DNA of 64,000 bases, from positions 124,001 to 188,000 of the forward strand of contig CANJUF010000001.1 of assembly GCA_947477745.1 (NCBI GenBank). The letters run 5' to 3'. This DNA is from Sphingomonadaceae bacterium. Lineage in GTDB: Bacteria > Pseudomonadota > Alphaproteobacteria > Sphingomonadales > Sphingomonadaceae. Made by a program: the position numbers and the translations under genes. Positions 22,705-32,354 of the stretch are shown here, in pieces. A model generated the notes under the pieces. It saw only the letters and a program-made list of their open reading frames with translations. It ran no database searches and was not told the origin of the DNA. Numbering within the stretch: the stretch's first letter is position 1; each line of letters begins with the position of its first letter.

Positions 22705-23007
22705 ATGACTGAGCAAGCCCCCACAATCGACCCGGTCCTCGCCGGATACCGTTCGAGCATCGACAATATCGATGCCGCGCTCATCCACATGCTGGCCGAA
22801 CGCTTCCGCATCACCAAGGCAGTGGGGGCCTACAAGGCCGAGATGAAGCTGCCGCCGTCCGATCCGGTGCGCGAGGAGCGGCAGATCGCGCGGATGCGCG
22901 GGCTGGCCGAGCTGGCACAGCTCGATCCGGAATTTTCCGAAAAGTTCCTGCGCTTCATCATCGAGGAAGTGATCCGCCATCACGAGCAGGCGCAGGACGA
23001 GGGCTGA
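22705..23007 (+). CDS. Chorismate mutase
   Basis: YRSSIDNIDAALIHMLAERFRITKAVGAYKAE...PVREERQIARM. Confidence 0.93.
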   Translation: MTEQAPTIDPVLAGYRSSIDNIDAALIHMLAERFRITKAVGAYKAEMKLPPSDPVREERQIARMRGLAELAQLDPEFSEKFLRFIIEEVIRHHEQAQDEG

Positions 23008-23010
23008 CCG

Positions 23011-23370
23011 GTGTCGCGGCCGATGGCGCGATACGATGGCTCGTGCCACTGCGGCGCGGTCCGCTTTACCATCGAGACAGATTTTCCCGAACTGACGACT
23101 TGCGACTGCTCGATCTGCCGCCGCAAGAATGCACTGATGGTCAAGGTTCCCGAGGATCGCGTGACGATCCATTCAGGCGCCGAGAACCTGACTGAATACC
23201 GCTTCCATACCGGCACGGCGCGGCATTTCTTCTGCAAGACTTGCGGCATCTATCCGTTTCACCGCAAGCGCGTGACTCCCGATTACTTCGGGGTCAACGT
23301 GTACTGTCTCGAAGAGTTCGATCCCGAAGGCATCCCGGTGCGCGCAACCGTGGGCAAGGGAATGGCCTGA
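23011..23370 (+). CDS. GFA family protein
   Basis: GSCHCGAVRF...CDCSICRRKNAL...FFCKTCGIYPFHRKR. Confidence 0.93.
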   Translation: MSRPMARYDGSCHCGAVRFTIETDFPELTTCDCSICRRKNALMVKVPEDRVTIHSGAENLTEYRFHTGTARHFFCKTCGIYPFHRKRVTPDYFGVNVYCLEEFDPEGIPVRATVGKGMA

Positions 23371-23388
23371 AAGCAGGCGGCCGAGCCT

Positions 23389-24852
23389 TCAGGCGCGCGG
23401 CAGCTTGAGCTTCACCAGCAGCCCGCCCAGATCCTCGCTCTCATCCAGTTCCGCATCGCCGCCATAGATGCGCACCACGTCGCGCACGATGGCAAGGCCA
23501 AGCCCGGCGCCCGGTTTCTCGGTATCGAGCCGCGCACCGCGATCGAAGATGCGTTCGCGCTCCTGCTCGGGAATGCCGGGGCCGTCGTCCTCAATCCAGA
23601 CTTCGCAGTAAACCGGGTTGTCGGGTTCGGCATCGATGGTCACGAATACCGAGCCGCCGCCGTATTTCGCGGCGTTCTCCATCAGATTGCCGATGATCTC
23701 GTCGAGATCCTGCCGTTCGAGCGCGACCATGGCCTCCTTGTTGCCGGCTAAGTCCAGCCGCACGTCCTCGTAGAGCCGCTCCACCGCGCGCAGCACCGCT
23801 TCGGCGCTGGTGAAGGGATTGGCGCGCGACAGCCCCGCCGAGCGCCGTCCAACCGCGCGGGCACGCGCCAGGTGGTGATCAACCTGGCGGCGCATCACTG
23901 CCGCTTCGCGGATCACCGTATCGGCCAGATCGGGCGCGTGGGCGGTCGCCGCGTTCATCACCACGGTGAGCGGGGTTTTCAGCGCATGAGCGAGGTTGCC
24001 CGCATGAGTGCGCGCCTCCTCGGCCTGCCGGTCGGTGTGTTCGAGCAGCGCATTGAGTTCCTCGACCAGCGGCTGAACTTCAAGCGGCAGCGGCTCGGTC
24101 ACCTTGTTCGATCCGGTCGCGCGCATCTCGGCAAGGCCGCGCCGGATGTGGCGCAGCGGGTAAAGCCCGTACCAGGTCTGCAGACCCGCCATCAGCAGCA
24201 GGCCAATGGCAAGGATCACGAACGAATAGACCAGAATCGAGCGCGTCTGGGCGATCTGCCGGTCGAGGTTCTCGCGGCTCGCGGCGACGGTGAAACGCCA
24301 CTGGGTATCGCTGCCCGGCAGGATTATCGAGCGCTCCAGTACGCGCAGTTCCTCGCCCTCGAACTGTTCGCTGTCGTAGACGTGCGGCTGGGCGTCGAAA
24401 TGCTCGCCATGGGTCTTCAAGGTACGGTCCCACAGCGAGCGCGAGGGGAAATCCTCGTGCCCCTTGCCGGTGATCTGCCAATAAAGACCGCTGTTGGGCT
24501 CGAGGAAGCGCTGGTCGCCCAGCGGGCGGTTGAAGAACACCTCGCCGTCCGGACCGATTTCGGCAGAGCCGATCATGCCGGTGAGCATATAGCCGAGCTG
24601 TTCGTCGAAGTTGCGGGTGATGAGCCCGGTCAGGGTGCGATCGAGCGCGAGCCCGCCGACCAGCAGCAGCACAATGATCCACGCCGAAGCGATCAGCATC
24701 ATGCGCTGCGAAAGCGAGCCGGTGTGCACCGGGGGAGCCGCAGGCAAACTGGTCGCGGCGTCGGGTGTAACTTCCGCAGGCGCAGTATCGCCGCGGCCGC
24801 CATGCACCGCGCTGCGCCCGGCATCGGCGGGAAAGGCAGTCACCTCGTTCAC
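23389..24852 (-). CDS. Sensor histidine kinase
   Basis: 'NLAHALKTPLTVV' H-box, 'NLMENAAKYG' N-box, 'DDGPGIPEQERERIFDRG', 'GAGLGLAIVRDVV'. Confidence 0.95.
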   Translation of the reverse strand: MNEVTAFPADAGRSAVHGGRGDTAPAEVTPDAATSLPAAPPVHTGSLSQRMMLIASAWIIVLLLVGGLALDRTLTGLITRNFDEQLGYMLTGMIGSAEIGPDGEVFFNRPLGDQRFLEPNSGLYWQITGKGHEDFPSRSLWDRTLKTHGEHFDAQPHVYDSEQFEGEELRVLERSIILPGSDTQWRFTVAASRENLDRQIAQTRSILVYSFVILAIGLLLMAGLQTWYGLYPLRHIRRGLAEMRATGSNKVTEPLPLEVQPLVEELNALLEHTDRQAEEARTHAGNLAHALKTPLTVVMNAATAHAPDLADTVIREAAVMRRQVDHHLARARAVGRRSAGLSRANPFTSAEAVLRAVERLYEDVRLDLAGNKEAMVALERQDLDEIIGNLMENAAKYGGGSVFVTIDAEPDNPVYCEVWIEDDGPGIPEQERERIFDRGARLDTEKPGAGLGLAIVRDVVRIYGGDAELDESEDLGGLLVKLKLPRA

Positions 24853-24874
24853 CGAAGGCGCGCCCTGCCCCGGC

Positions 24875-25552
24875 TCAGCCGCGAGGTGCGTCGGCGGGAT
24901 CGTCGAGGCTGTAACCGAGGCCGCGGATCGTGGTTATGACATCGGCGCCCAGCTTCTTGCGGATGCGCGTAACAAAGACCTCGATCGTATTGGAATCGCG
25001 GTCAAAATCCTGATCGTAGATGTGTTCGATCAGCTCGGTGCGGCTGATCACCTTGCCCTTGTGATGCAGAAGGTAGGATAGCAGTTTGTATTCCTGCGCG
25101 GTGAGCTTGACCGGCTCGCCATCGAGCGTGACCCGGCCCGACCGGGTATCGAGGCGCACGCCGCCCGCAGTCAATTCGGACGAGGTATTGCCCGAAGCAC
25201 GGCGGATCAATGCGCGCAGCCGCGCAATCAATTCCTCGGTCTGGAACGGCTTGGCGAGATAATCGTCGGCGCCGGCATCGAGGCCCGCGACCTTGTCCGA
25301 CCAGCTGTCGCGCGCGGTGAGCACGAGCACCGGGAATGTCCGGCCTTCCTTGCGCCACATGCCCAGCACCGAAAGCCCGTCGATCTCGGGCAGGCCAAGA
25401 TCGAGGATCACGGCATCGTATTCCTCGGTCGAGCCCATGAAATGCCCATCCTCGCCATCGCGCGAGAGGTCTACAGCATAGCCGGTCTGCTCGAGCGTGG
25501 TCTTGAGCTGGTTGCCGAGCGTGGGCTCATCCTCGACGATCAGGATGTGCAA
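24875..25552 (-). CDS. OmpR/PhoP-family response regulator
   Basis: LHILIVEDEPTLGNQLK...VILDLGLPEIDG...LDAGADDYLAKPF; winged-helix C-terminus; likely TTG start. Confidence 0.95.
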   Translation of the reverse strand: MHILIVEDEPTLGNQLKTTLEQTGYAVDLSRDGEDGHFMGSTEEYDAVILDLGLPEIDGLSVLGMWRKEGRTFPVLVLTARDSWSDKVAGLDAGADDYLAKPFQTEELIARLRALIRRASGNTSSELTAGGVRLDTRSGRVTLDGEPVKLTAQEYKLLSYLLHHKGKVISRTELIEHIYDQDFDRDSNTIEVFVTRIRKKLGADVITTIRGLGYSLDDPADAPRG

Positions 25553-25632
25553 TTTGGAGGTCTCCCCTTGTGAACCGCGTCCGAAATGGGCCGAAACGCC
25601 CTCAACGTCAAGCAAACCGGGCAGCCTTGTCA

Positions 25633-25938
25633 TCAGCGCGAATGGTTGAGAATTTTGGCGCTGCGCGCATCGACATCGACGAACTCGACCTTGCCGTCCT
25701 TGATGAACTTGAGCCGGTAGGCCATCGCAATCGGGTCATATTCCGGGCCGAGATACTGCATGCCCTTCATCCGGGGCAGGATGAGCTGCTCTATCTGGCG
25801 CAACGAACGTACCGAACCGGTCTTGCGCTGCTCGCGCACCTGGCCCTGTTCGTTGTTGGGCTCGGCCGGCGCCGGCACGGCGGATGCGGCAAGCAGGACC
25901 GGCAGCACGAACAGCATCGATGCGTGGTGGTGTTTCAT
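25633..25938 (-). CDS. Secreted PepSY-like protein
   Basis: Signal peptide-like N-terminus, 'YRLKFIKDGKVEFVDVDARSAKIL'; upstream of the two-component genes. Confidence 0.75.
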   Translation of the reverse strand: MKHHHASMLFVLPVLLAASAVPAPAEPNNEQGQVREQRKTGSVRSLRQIEQLILPRMKGMQYLGPEYDPIAMAYRLKFIKDGKVEFVDVDARSAKILNHSR

Positions 25939-26071
25939 TATGCCCGGTGACTAGGCCGAAAGACTTGAACATGCAGTGAATGTTGGAATCTGGTAGGTTC
26001 TTTGTCTGATCCGAAATTCCGCCAGATGCGGTTTTCGGATCGTTCGGCACTAGCCCACTCGCATAAAACTT

Positions 26072-26805
26072 TCAGCCGGTCATTTCATACTTCACCGTCA
26101 GGTTGACCCCGGTGCCGACCCGGCCCGGCTCGATCTTGGTTGCCTCGCCGCCGCGTTCCGCCGTGACCGTGATCGCCTGGGCCGAGACGGGCATCGGTCC
26201 CATCTGCTGGTAGACTTCCGAGATCTCGAGGATGCGGACGCCGCGATAGCCAGCCATCTGCGCATATTCATTCGCCTGCACCTGGGCGTGGGCAAAAGCG
26301 GCCTTGCGCGCGGCAGCCTTGGCGGCGGCATCCTTTCGAGCGTAAAATTGGGGCCATAGAGGTTGTTCGCTCCAGCCGAGACCAGCGCGTCGAGCGTCTC
26401 TCCCACCTTGTCGAGCTTGCGCAGCGTGACATTGACCGAATTGCTCGCATCATAGCCCAGCAGCACCGGCGGCTGGCTGTCGTTGCGGTACTGATACTGC
26501 GCATTGAGGCTGAAATTGGCGGTCTGGATATCCTCGCGCGCGATCCCGAGCTGGCGCAGTCGGGCAATCACCTTGTCCATCTGCTCGGCATTGCGGCGCA
26601 GTGCCTCGCTCGCGGTAGGGGCGCGCACGGTAACCCCTGCCCCGACATTGGCCGTATCGGGCGGTGACTGGACAATCTCGGTCAATGTCAGTTCGATCAC
26701 CGGGTTCTTGACTGCGATCTCGATCTGCGCGGCACCGGCAGCAACTGGCATGACGGCGCCCATTCCAATTGCGGCAAGGGCAAGGGTGCGAACTGTATTG
26801 GTCAT
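26072..26805 (-). pseudogene. SIMPL (DUF541) domain protein interrupted by a 1-nt frameshift
   Basis: First frame MTNTVRTLAL...NNLYGPNFTLE continues in the other frame as KDAAAKAAARKAAFAHAQVQANEYAQMAGYRG...VNLTVKYEMTG. Confidence 0.8.
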
Positions 26806-26918
26806 GGCAGTCCTTTCTGGGCAGGTTTATCGTCGCCACCGAAACGGCCCGGCCATCTAGGCGGTTCCACCTGAACGGCGCTTGTAAAAGCACTCGAGAA
26901 CCCCCTAAGGGCCGCGCC

Positions 26919-28751
26919 ATGGCAGTTGCACCCATTTTGAGCTGGGAAGGCCTTGGCCTGATCCAGGGATCGGGCTGGCTGTTCCAGGAGCTTGGCCTTC
27001 ACATCGGCCCGCGCGACCGGCTGGCGCTGATAGGCCGCAACGGCGCGGGCAAGACCACGCTGCTGCGCCTGATCGCGGGCCAGGTCGAGGCGGACCGGGG
27101 CCTGCGCTCGGTCCAGCCGGGGACACGGATCGTCCTGCTCGAACAGGACCCGTTCTTCACGGGCTTCGATACCCTGCTCGATTTCGCGCTCTCGGGAGAT
27201 GACGCTCCGCCCCGCCACGAGGTCGAATCCATCGCCGGCCAACTCGGCATCGACCTGTCGCGCGATGCGAACAGCGCCAGCGGCGGCGAGCGTCGCCGCG
27301 CCTCGCTGTGCCGCGCGCTCGCCAGCGAGCCGGACCTGCTGCTGCTTGACGAGCCGACCAACCACCTCGATCTGGCCGCGATCGACTGGCTTGAATCGTG
27401 GCTGGCGCGCTACAAGGGCGCGTTCGTCGTCATCAGCCACGACCGCACTTTCCTTACCCGGCTGACCAATGCGACGCTGTGGCTCGATAGGGGATCGCTG
27501 CGCCGCAAGGACGTCGGCTTCGGCGGCTACGAAGCATGGGAAGAGCAGGTCTATGCCGAAGAGGCGCGTGCCGCCGAAAAGCTCGACGCCCGGCTGAAGC
27601 TCGAGGCGCACTGGCTCGAGCGCGGCGTCACAGCGCGGCGCAAGCGCAATCAGGGCAGGCTGGAGAAGCTGTGGGAGATGCGCGCCCAGCGCGCCGCCAT
27701 GCTCAATCCAGCCGGCACTGCAAAGCTCAAGATCGTGGCCGACGACGCGAAAACCAAGTCGGTGATCGTCGCGGGACATGTGACCAAGGCGTTCGGCGAG
27801 CGCACGATCATCAAGGATTTCACGCTGCGCATCCAGCGCGGCGACCGCATCGGCATCGTCGGTGCCAATGGCTCGGGCAAGACCACGCTGCTCAAGCTGC
27901 TGACCGGCGAGATCGAACCCGATCAGGGGACGGTGACCCGCGCCAAGACCTTGACCGGCACGGTGATCGACCAGCAGCGCAGCCTGCTCTCTCCTGAAAA
28001 GCGCCTGCGCGACGTTCTCGCCGAGGGCGGTGACTGGATCGACGTTCGCGGCGTGCGCAAACACGTTCAGGGCTATCTCAAGGAATTCCTGTTCGATCCC
28101 GGCATGGTCGATGCCAAGGTCGGCACGCTATCGGGCGGCGAACGCTCGCGCCTGCTGCTCGCGCGCGAGTTCGCAAGGCGCTCGAACCTGCTGGTGCTCG
28201 ACGAGCCGACCAACGACCTTGACCTCGAAACCCTCGACCTGCTGCAGGAAGTTATCGCCGATTACGACGGCACCGTGCTTATCGTCAGCCACGACCGCGA
28301 TTTTCTCGACCGCACGGTCACCATCACGCTCGGCCTCGATGGGACCGGCCACATCGACGTCATCGCGGGCGGCTATGCCGATTGGGAAGCCAAGCGCAGG
28401 CCGCTGCCCGAAAAGAATGTTCGAAAAGCTGCCCTCCCGCTTGCGGGAGGGGCCGGGGGTGGGCCTCAGAAGTCAGACAAAACTGCACCCCAACCCGCTC
28501 CCGCAAGCGGGAAGGGGCGAGTCAAACTCACCTACAAGGACCAGCGCGACTACGACCTGCTGCCCGCGCGCATCGAGGAACTCGACGCCCAGATCGCCCG
28601 CGACGAGGCGGCGCTTGCCGATGCAGACCTCTACACCCGCGATCCGTCGCGGTTTGCCGCGCTGACCGAGGCGCTCGAGGCTGCGCGTGCCGAGAAGGAC
28701 GCGGCGGAGCAGCGCTGGCTGGAGCTCGCGGAGATGGTCGAAGGCGCATGA
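26919..28751 (+). CDS. ABC-F family ATP-binding protein (Uup-like)
   Basis: Two ABC domains ('GRNGAGKTTLLRL', 'GANGSGKTTLLKL'; 'SGGERRRASL', 'SGGERSRLLLA') plus a C-terminal coiled coil. Confidence 0.95.
   Translation: MAVAPILSWEGLGLIQGSGWLFQELGLHIGPRDRLALIGRNGAGKTTLLRLIAGQVEADRGLRSVQPGTRIVLLEQDPFFTGFDTLLDFALSGDDAPPRHEVESIAGQLGIDLSRDANSASGGERRRASLCRALASEPDLLLLDEPTNHLDLAAIDWLESWLARYKGAFVVISHDRTFLTRLTNATLWLDRGSLRRKDVGFGGYEAWEEQVYAEEARAAEKLDARLKLEAHWLERGVTARRKRNQGRLEKLWEMRAQRAAMLNPAGTAKLKIVADDAKTKSVIVAGHVTKAFGERTIIKDFTLRIQRGDRIGIVGANGSGKTTLLKLLTGEIEPDQGTVTRAKTLTGTVIDQQRSLLSPEKRLRDVLAEGGDWIDVRGVRKHVQGYLKEFLFDPGMVDAKVGTLSGGERSRLLLAREFARRSNLLVLDEPTNDLDLETLDLLQEVIADYDGTVLIVSHDRDFLDRTVTITLGLDGTGHIDVIAGGYADWEAKRRPLPEKNVRKAALPLAGGAGGGPQKSDKTAPQPAPASGKGRVKLTYKDQRDYDLLPARIEELDAQIARDEAALADADLYTRDPSRFAALTEALEAARAEKDAAEQRWLELAEMVEGA
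28429..28520. repeat. Palindromic repeat element inside the ABC-F coding sequence
   Basis: gccctcccgcttgcgggaggggccgggggtgggc ... gcaccccaacccgctcccgcaagcgggaaggggc inverted arms, each with its own hairpin. Confidence 0.8.
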
Positions 28752-29320
28752 CGCCGCTTCACCGCGAGATTGCCGCTTGCCGCGCCTGCGAAGCGCATCT
28801 TCCGCACGGCACGCGTCCGGTAGTCCAGGTCTCGGTCCGGTCGCGCCTTGCGATTGTCGGGCAGGCGCCCGGAAGCAAGGTCCACGCCAGCGGAGTTCCG
28901 TGGGACGACGCCAGCGGCGACCGCCTGCGCGAATGGACCGGTCTTTCCCGGGAGGAAATGTACGATCCCGAGTTCGTTGCGCTCGTGCCGATGGGGTTCT
29001 GCTATCCCGGAAAAGCGAGCGGCGGCGATATGCCGCCACGCAAGGAATGCGCGCCGCTTTGGCACAGCCGCGTTTGGCATGCCGCACCGCAGGTCCGCCT
29101 GACCTTGCTCGTGGGAACCTATGCGCAGGCCGCTTACCTGCCGCAGACCAGAGGTATGCCCCTGACCCGGCGCGTCCGCGCGTTCGAAACGTTCCTGCCG
29201 CGATATTTCCCGCTGCCGCATCCCGCTTGGCGCAGCACCCTGTTCATGCGCGCAAATCCATGGTTCGAGGATGAGGTTCTGCCTATCCTACGAGAGGCTG
29301 TCTCGGCCGCGTTTGCCTAA
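28748..29320 (+). CDS. Uracil-DNA glycosylase family protein
   Basis: 'CRACEAHLPHG', 'RLAIVGQAPGSKVHASGVPWDDASGDRLREW', 'LPHPAWRS'; ATGA overlap with the ABC-F gene. Confidence 0.9.
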   Translation: MTPLHREIAACRACEAHLPHGTRPVVQVSVRSRLAIVGQAPGSKVHASGVPWDDASGDRLREWTGLSREEMYDPEFVALVPMGFCYPGKASGGDMPPRKECAPLWHSRVWHAAPQVRLTLLVGTYAQAAYLPQTRGMPLTRRVRAFETFLPRYFPLPHPAWRSTLFMRANPWFEDEVLPILREAVSAAFA

Positions 29321-31167
29321 CCTTTCTGCTTTGCAATCCACGCTTTCACCCGCTTGTCGAGCATGGCGAGTGGCATCACGCCTTCCTTCAAGATCTCGTG
29401 GAACTGACGCGGATCGAACTTCGCGCCCAGTTCGCTTTCGGCCAGCTTGCGCAGCCGCACCCATTCGTTCTGGCCGATCTTGTAGCTGCACGCCTGCCCC
29501 GGCAGCACGCAGTAACGTTCGATCTCGCGCTGCGAACGACCGCGCGTGAAGCTCACGGTCGAGGCGAAATAGTCGGTCGCCTGCTCGCGGCTCCATTGCT
29601 TTGCATGGATACCGGTATCGACCACCAGCCGGGCCGCGCGGAACAGCCAGGATTGCAGCGCGCCGGCCTTCTCGATCCCGGCATAGCCGCCCATCTCTTC
29701 GGCAATGACTTCCGAATAGAGCGCCCAGCCCTCGCCATAAGCTGAGATGAAATAATTCTTGAGCAGGTCAGGCAGGTCCTTGTCGCCGATCAGGATGGAA
29801 CCATGCAGGTGATGACCGGGATTGCCCTCGTGATAGGTCAGCGAAGGCAGCGTGTACTTGGGCCAGTCTGCCGTGTCCTTGAGGTTGATCCAGTAAATCG
29901 CCGGGCGCGAACCATCGAGCGCGGCGGGATAATAATATCCGTTCGAGGCGCCGTCCTGGATCTCGACCGGCACCCGGCGCACTTCGAGCGGCGCATCGGG
30001 CACAGTGGCGAACATCTGCGGCAGTTTCTTCTGGATCGCGGCGAGATTGGCGTTGATCGAGGCAAGCAGCGCCGCCCTGCCCTTGTCGGTATTGGCGAAA
30101 ACCTGATCGGGCCGCTTGTTGAGCGCGGTCAATCGCTCGCCCACAGTGCCCTTGGTCAGCCCGGCCTTCCTGAGGATCGCATCGAGTTCGCCCGTAAGTT
30201 CGGCAACCTGTTCAAGCCCGATCTTGTGGATTTCCTCTGCCGACAAGTCGGTGGTGGTGAACTGGCGCAGCGCGGCCGCATAGATTTCGTCGCCCCGCGG
30301 CACCCGCCACAACCCGTCACCGGCACGCGTCGTGGGCGTCAAGCGCTTTACCAGGTCGTGCTGTTCGCGCAGCGCGGGATAGACCTCGTATTCGAGCAGC
30401 TTCGCCGCGCGTGCCGCCCAGTCTCCGGCAATGCCCTTTTCCTTAGTGCGCCGCGCGAGCGAGCCGACCATACCGTTGTCCGCAGGCGCGGAGGCAAATT
30501 GCGTCGCGAGTTGGCTGGCCGTCATTTCAAGCGACCAGGCGGGAGCAAGATAACCGCGCGATGCCTCCTCGGCCTGCGCTTCGCTCTCCTCCCTAAGTAC
30601 GCCCGAAAAGCCCGCCAGCCGGGCAAGATAGGCCTCGGCATCGCTGCTGCTCTCGATCGGGTGACCCGAATCGAGCAGGTCCGGCACGGTTACATAAGCG
30701 CCGTCCTGCTGGCTGAGGCGATAGGGCGAGCCGACGTCGGGTACATCGAACCGGTCGGAAACAAGCCGCTGTTCGAGCATGTCCTGGACCACATCGCGGC
30801 GGACCTGCCAGATCTCGCTCAGACCCGCCGGATCGATGGCGCGCGCCGCTTCGAGCATGGCCTTGTTATGCCTGGATGCGGCGAGGTCACCGGCCTTGCC
30901 GCCGGGACCCAATTGCGCGCGCAGCGGCGCCCGGTCGCCGACATCGAGCCCGAGCAGCGTAGCATCGAACGGACTGACCAGCAGATCGCCCGAAAGCACG
31001 CTCTCGCACAGGGCTGCGACCGCCTTGTCGTCGCCGGTCTGGGCCAGGGCGATGGCAGGAGCAAAGGAGAGAACAACGGCGCTTGCGCCTGTGCCAGCGA
31101 GAAACTGTCTGCGATTGGTGTGCAAGGTGCGACCCCCTTCTGTCTTTATCTGCGTGCCTTGTGGCAC
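29317..31167 (-). CDS. DUF885 family protein (metallopeptidase-like, Tat-type signal)
   Basis: 'NRRQFLAGTGASAVVLSF' Tat-like signal; 'YHEGNPGHHLHGSI' HExxH-like motif; start may be internal (about 31125). Confidence 0.88.
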   Translation of the reverse strand: MPQGTQIKTEGGRTLHTNRRQFLAGTGASAVVLSFAPAIALAQTGDDKAVAALCESVLSGDLLVSPFDATLLGLDVGDRAPLRAQLGPGGKAGDLAASRHNKAMLEAARAIDPAGLSEIWQVRRDVVQDMLEQRLVSDRFDVPDVGSPYRLSQQDGAYVTVPDLLDSGHPIESSSDAEAYLARLAGFSGVLREESEAQAEEASRGYLAPAWSLEMTASQLATQFASAPADNGMVGSLARRTKEKGIAGDWAARAAKLLEYEVYPALREQHDLVKRLTPTTRAGDGLWRVPRGDEIYAAALRQFTTTDLSAEEIHKIGLEQVAELTGELDAILRKAGLTKGTVGERLTALNKRPDQVFANTDKGRAALLASINANLAAIQKKLPQMFATVPDAPLEVRRVPVEIQDGASNGYYYPAALDGSRPAIYWINLKDTADWPKYTLPSLTYHEGNPGHHLHGSILIGDKDLPDLLKNYFISAYGEGWALYSEVIAEEMGGYAGIEKAGALQSWLFRAARLVVDTGIHAKQWSREQATDYFASTVSFTRGRSQREIERYCVLPGQACSYKIGQNEWVRLRKLAESELGAKFDPRQFHEILKEGVMPLAMLDKRVKAWIAKQKG

Positions 31168-31197
31168 GCGGCAGAAAGCGGCGCAATGTTGCGGCGG

Positions 31198-31668
31198 TCA
31201 GGCCAGCCGGTAGTAATCGGCGATCCGGTCCAGCGCGATCCTGAGCAACAGCTTGCCGCTGCGCACCGGCCAGCCAAGCGCCTTCTCGGCATCGGGCAGA
31301 CCCTCGCCCGCGCAGACCACGCGCCAAAGCACGTCGGAAAGATCCTTTCCGACATGGCCGACCGCACCGTGAAAGCGCGCCCGCGCGGCAAGCTGACGTT
31401 CGCCGGGGGTGAGGTCGCCGCCGCTTCCTCCCGAAACGCGGATTGGGTTCCAGGTCATCGTGATCGAAGGGGCAAGCTGCGCCCGCTCCCAATCAGCGCG
31501 TAGGCGCTCGCCAGCATCGAACTGCCGGTCGGAGATGTGCCCGCGCGAATGAAGCCAGGTGAGCGGCGATTCGGCCAGATTGACGGTGGCGCTGCGCGCC
31601 CGCTTGCGCGCCGGACGCGCGGCCGGCCCCTCGCTGGTCAGTTCGCGTTCGGCCAGGACCCGTTTCAT
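31198..31668 (-). CDS. DUF6456-like domain protein
   Basis: 'SPLTWLHSRGHISDRQFDAGERLRADWERAQLAPSITMTW...LLRIALDRIADYY'. Confidence 0.75.
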   Translation of the reverse strand: MKRVLAERELTSEGPAARPARKRARSATVNLAESPLTWLHSRGHISDRQFDAGERLRADWERAQLAPSITMTWNPIRVSGGSGGDLTPGERQLAARARFHGAVGHVGKDLSDVLWRVVCAGEGLPDAEKALGWPVRSGKLLLRIALDRIADYYRLA

Positions 31669-31773
31669 GTGCTTCTCCCCATGAGACGCGAAACTGCGAC
31701 ATGGCGCGGACTTGCCAAAGACGATAAGATGTAGGAAAGAAGAAACCGATCTGGTTAAGGGGAGTTTTCGGCG

Positions 31774-32346
31774 ATGATCAACCGCATTCGCGATGTCCGC
31801 CGCGAAAAGGGCCTCACCCTTGCCGAAGTCGGCGAGCGCTGCATCCCGCCAACCACCGCCCAAACTATCGGGCGGCTGGAAACCGGGATGCGCAACCTCT
31901 CGCTCGACTGGATGAACCGGATCGCTGCCGCGCTCGAGGTCGAACCCCAATTGCTGCTGCGCAGCGATCAACCCAGCGAACCCAAGGTCGTCGCCCGCCT
32001 TACCGAGGCCGGCGCCGAGGCACTTGCCGCGCCGCGCGATGCAGTGCTGCCCACCGCGCTCGGCGGCGGCGGCCTGTTGATGGCGCTGTCGGTCGAGGCG
32101 AGCGCGGGCGAATACCGCGCGGGCGATCAGGTCTGGCTGCGCGAGGTTCCCGCCGCCGAACATGCGCGGCTGATCAACCGCGACGTGCTCGCCCCGCGCC
32201 CCGGCGGCAGGTTCGCTTTCGGGCGCATGATAGATCGCGATTCGGCGCGCGTCGCACTATTGCCGCACGGCATGGGCCAGCGGCAGGTAGTGATCGAAAA
32301 GCCCGCGTGGCTTGCGGTTGCGGAAATGCTGGTCCGCAAGCTGTGA
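31774..32346 (+). CDS. XRE-family helix-turn-helix transcriptional regulator
   Basis: MINRIRDVRREKGLTLAEVGERC...QTIGRLETGMRNLSLDWMNRIAAAL. Confidence 0.88.
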   Translation: MINRIRDVRREKGLTLAEVGERCIPPTTAQTIGRLETGMRNLSLDWMNRIAAALEVEPQLLLRSDQPSEPKVVARLTEAGAEALAAPRDAVLPTALGGGGLLMALSVEASAGEYRAGDQVWLREVPAAEHARLINRDVLAPRPGGRFAFGRMIDRDSARVALLPHGMGQRQVVIEKPAWLAVAEMLVRKL

Positions 32347-32354
32347 TCCGCTAA

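Noticed and set aside
28429-28520. Reading the ABC-F palindromes as a CRISPR or a transcription terminator
   Set aside because: Only two inverted arms, no spacer array, no T tract, and the reading frame stays open through it
29803-31503. 566-aa plus-strand ORF
   Set aside because: Antisense to the DUF885 gene; shadow ORF
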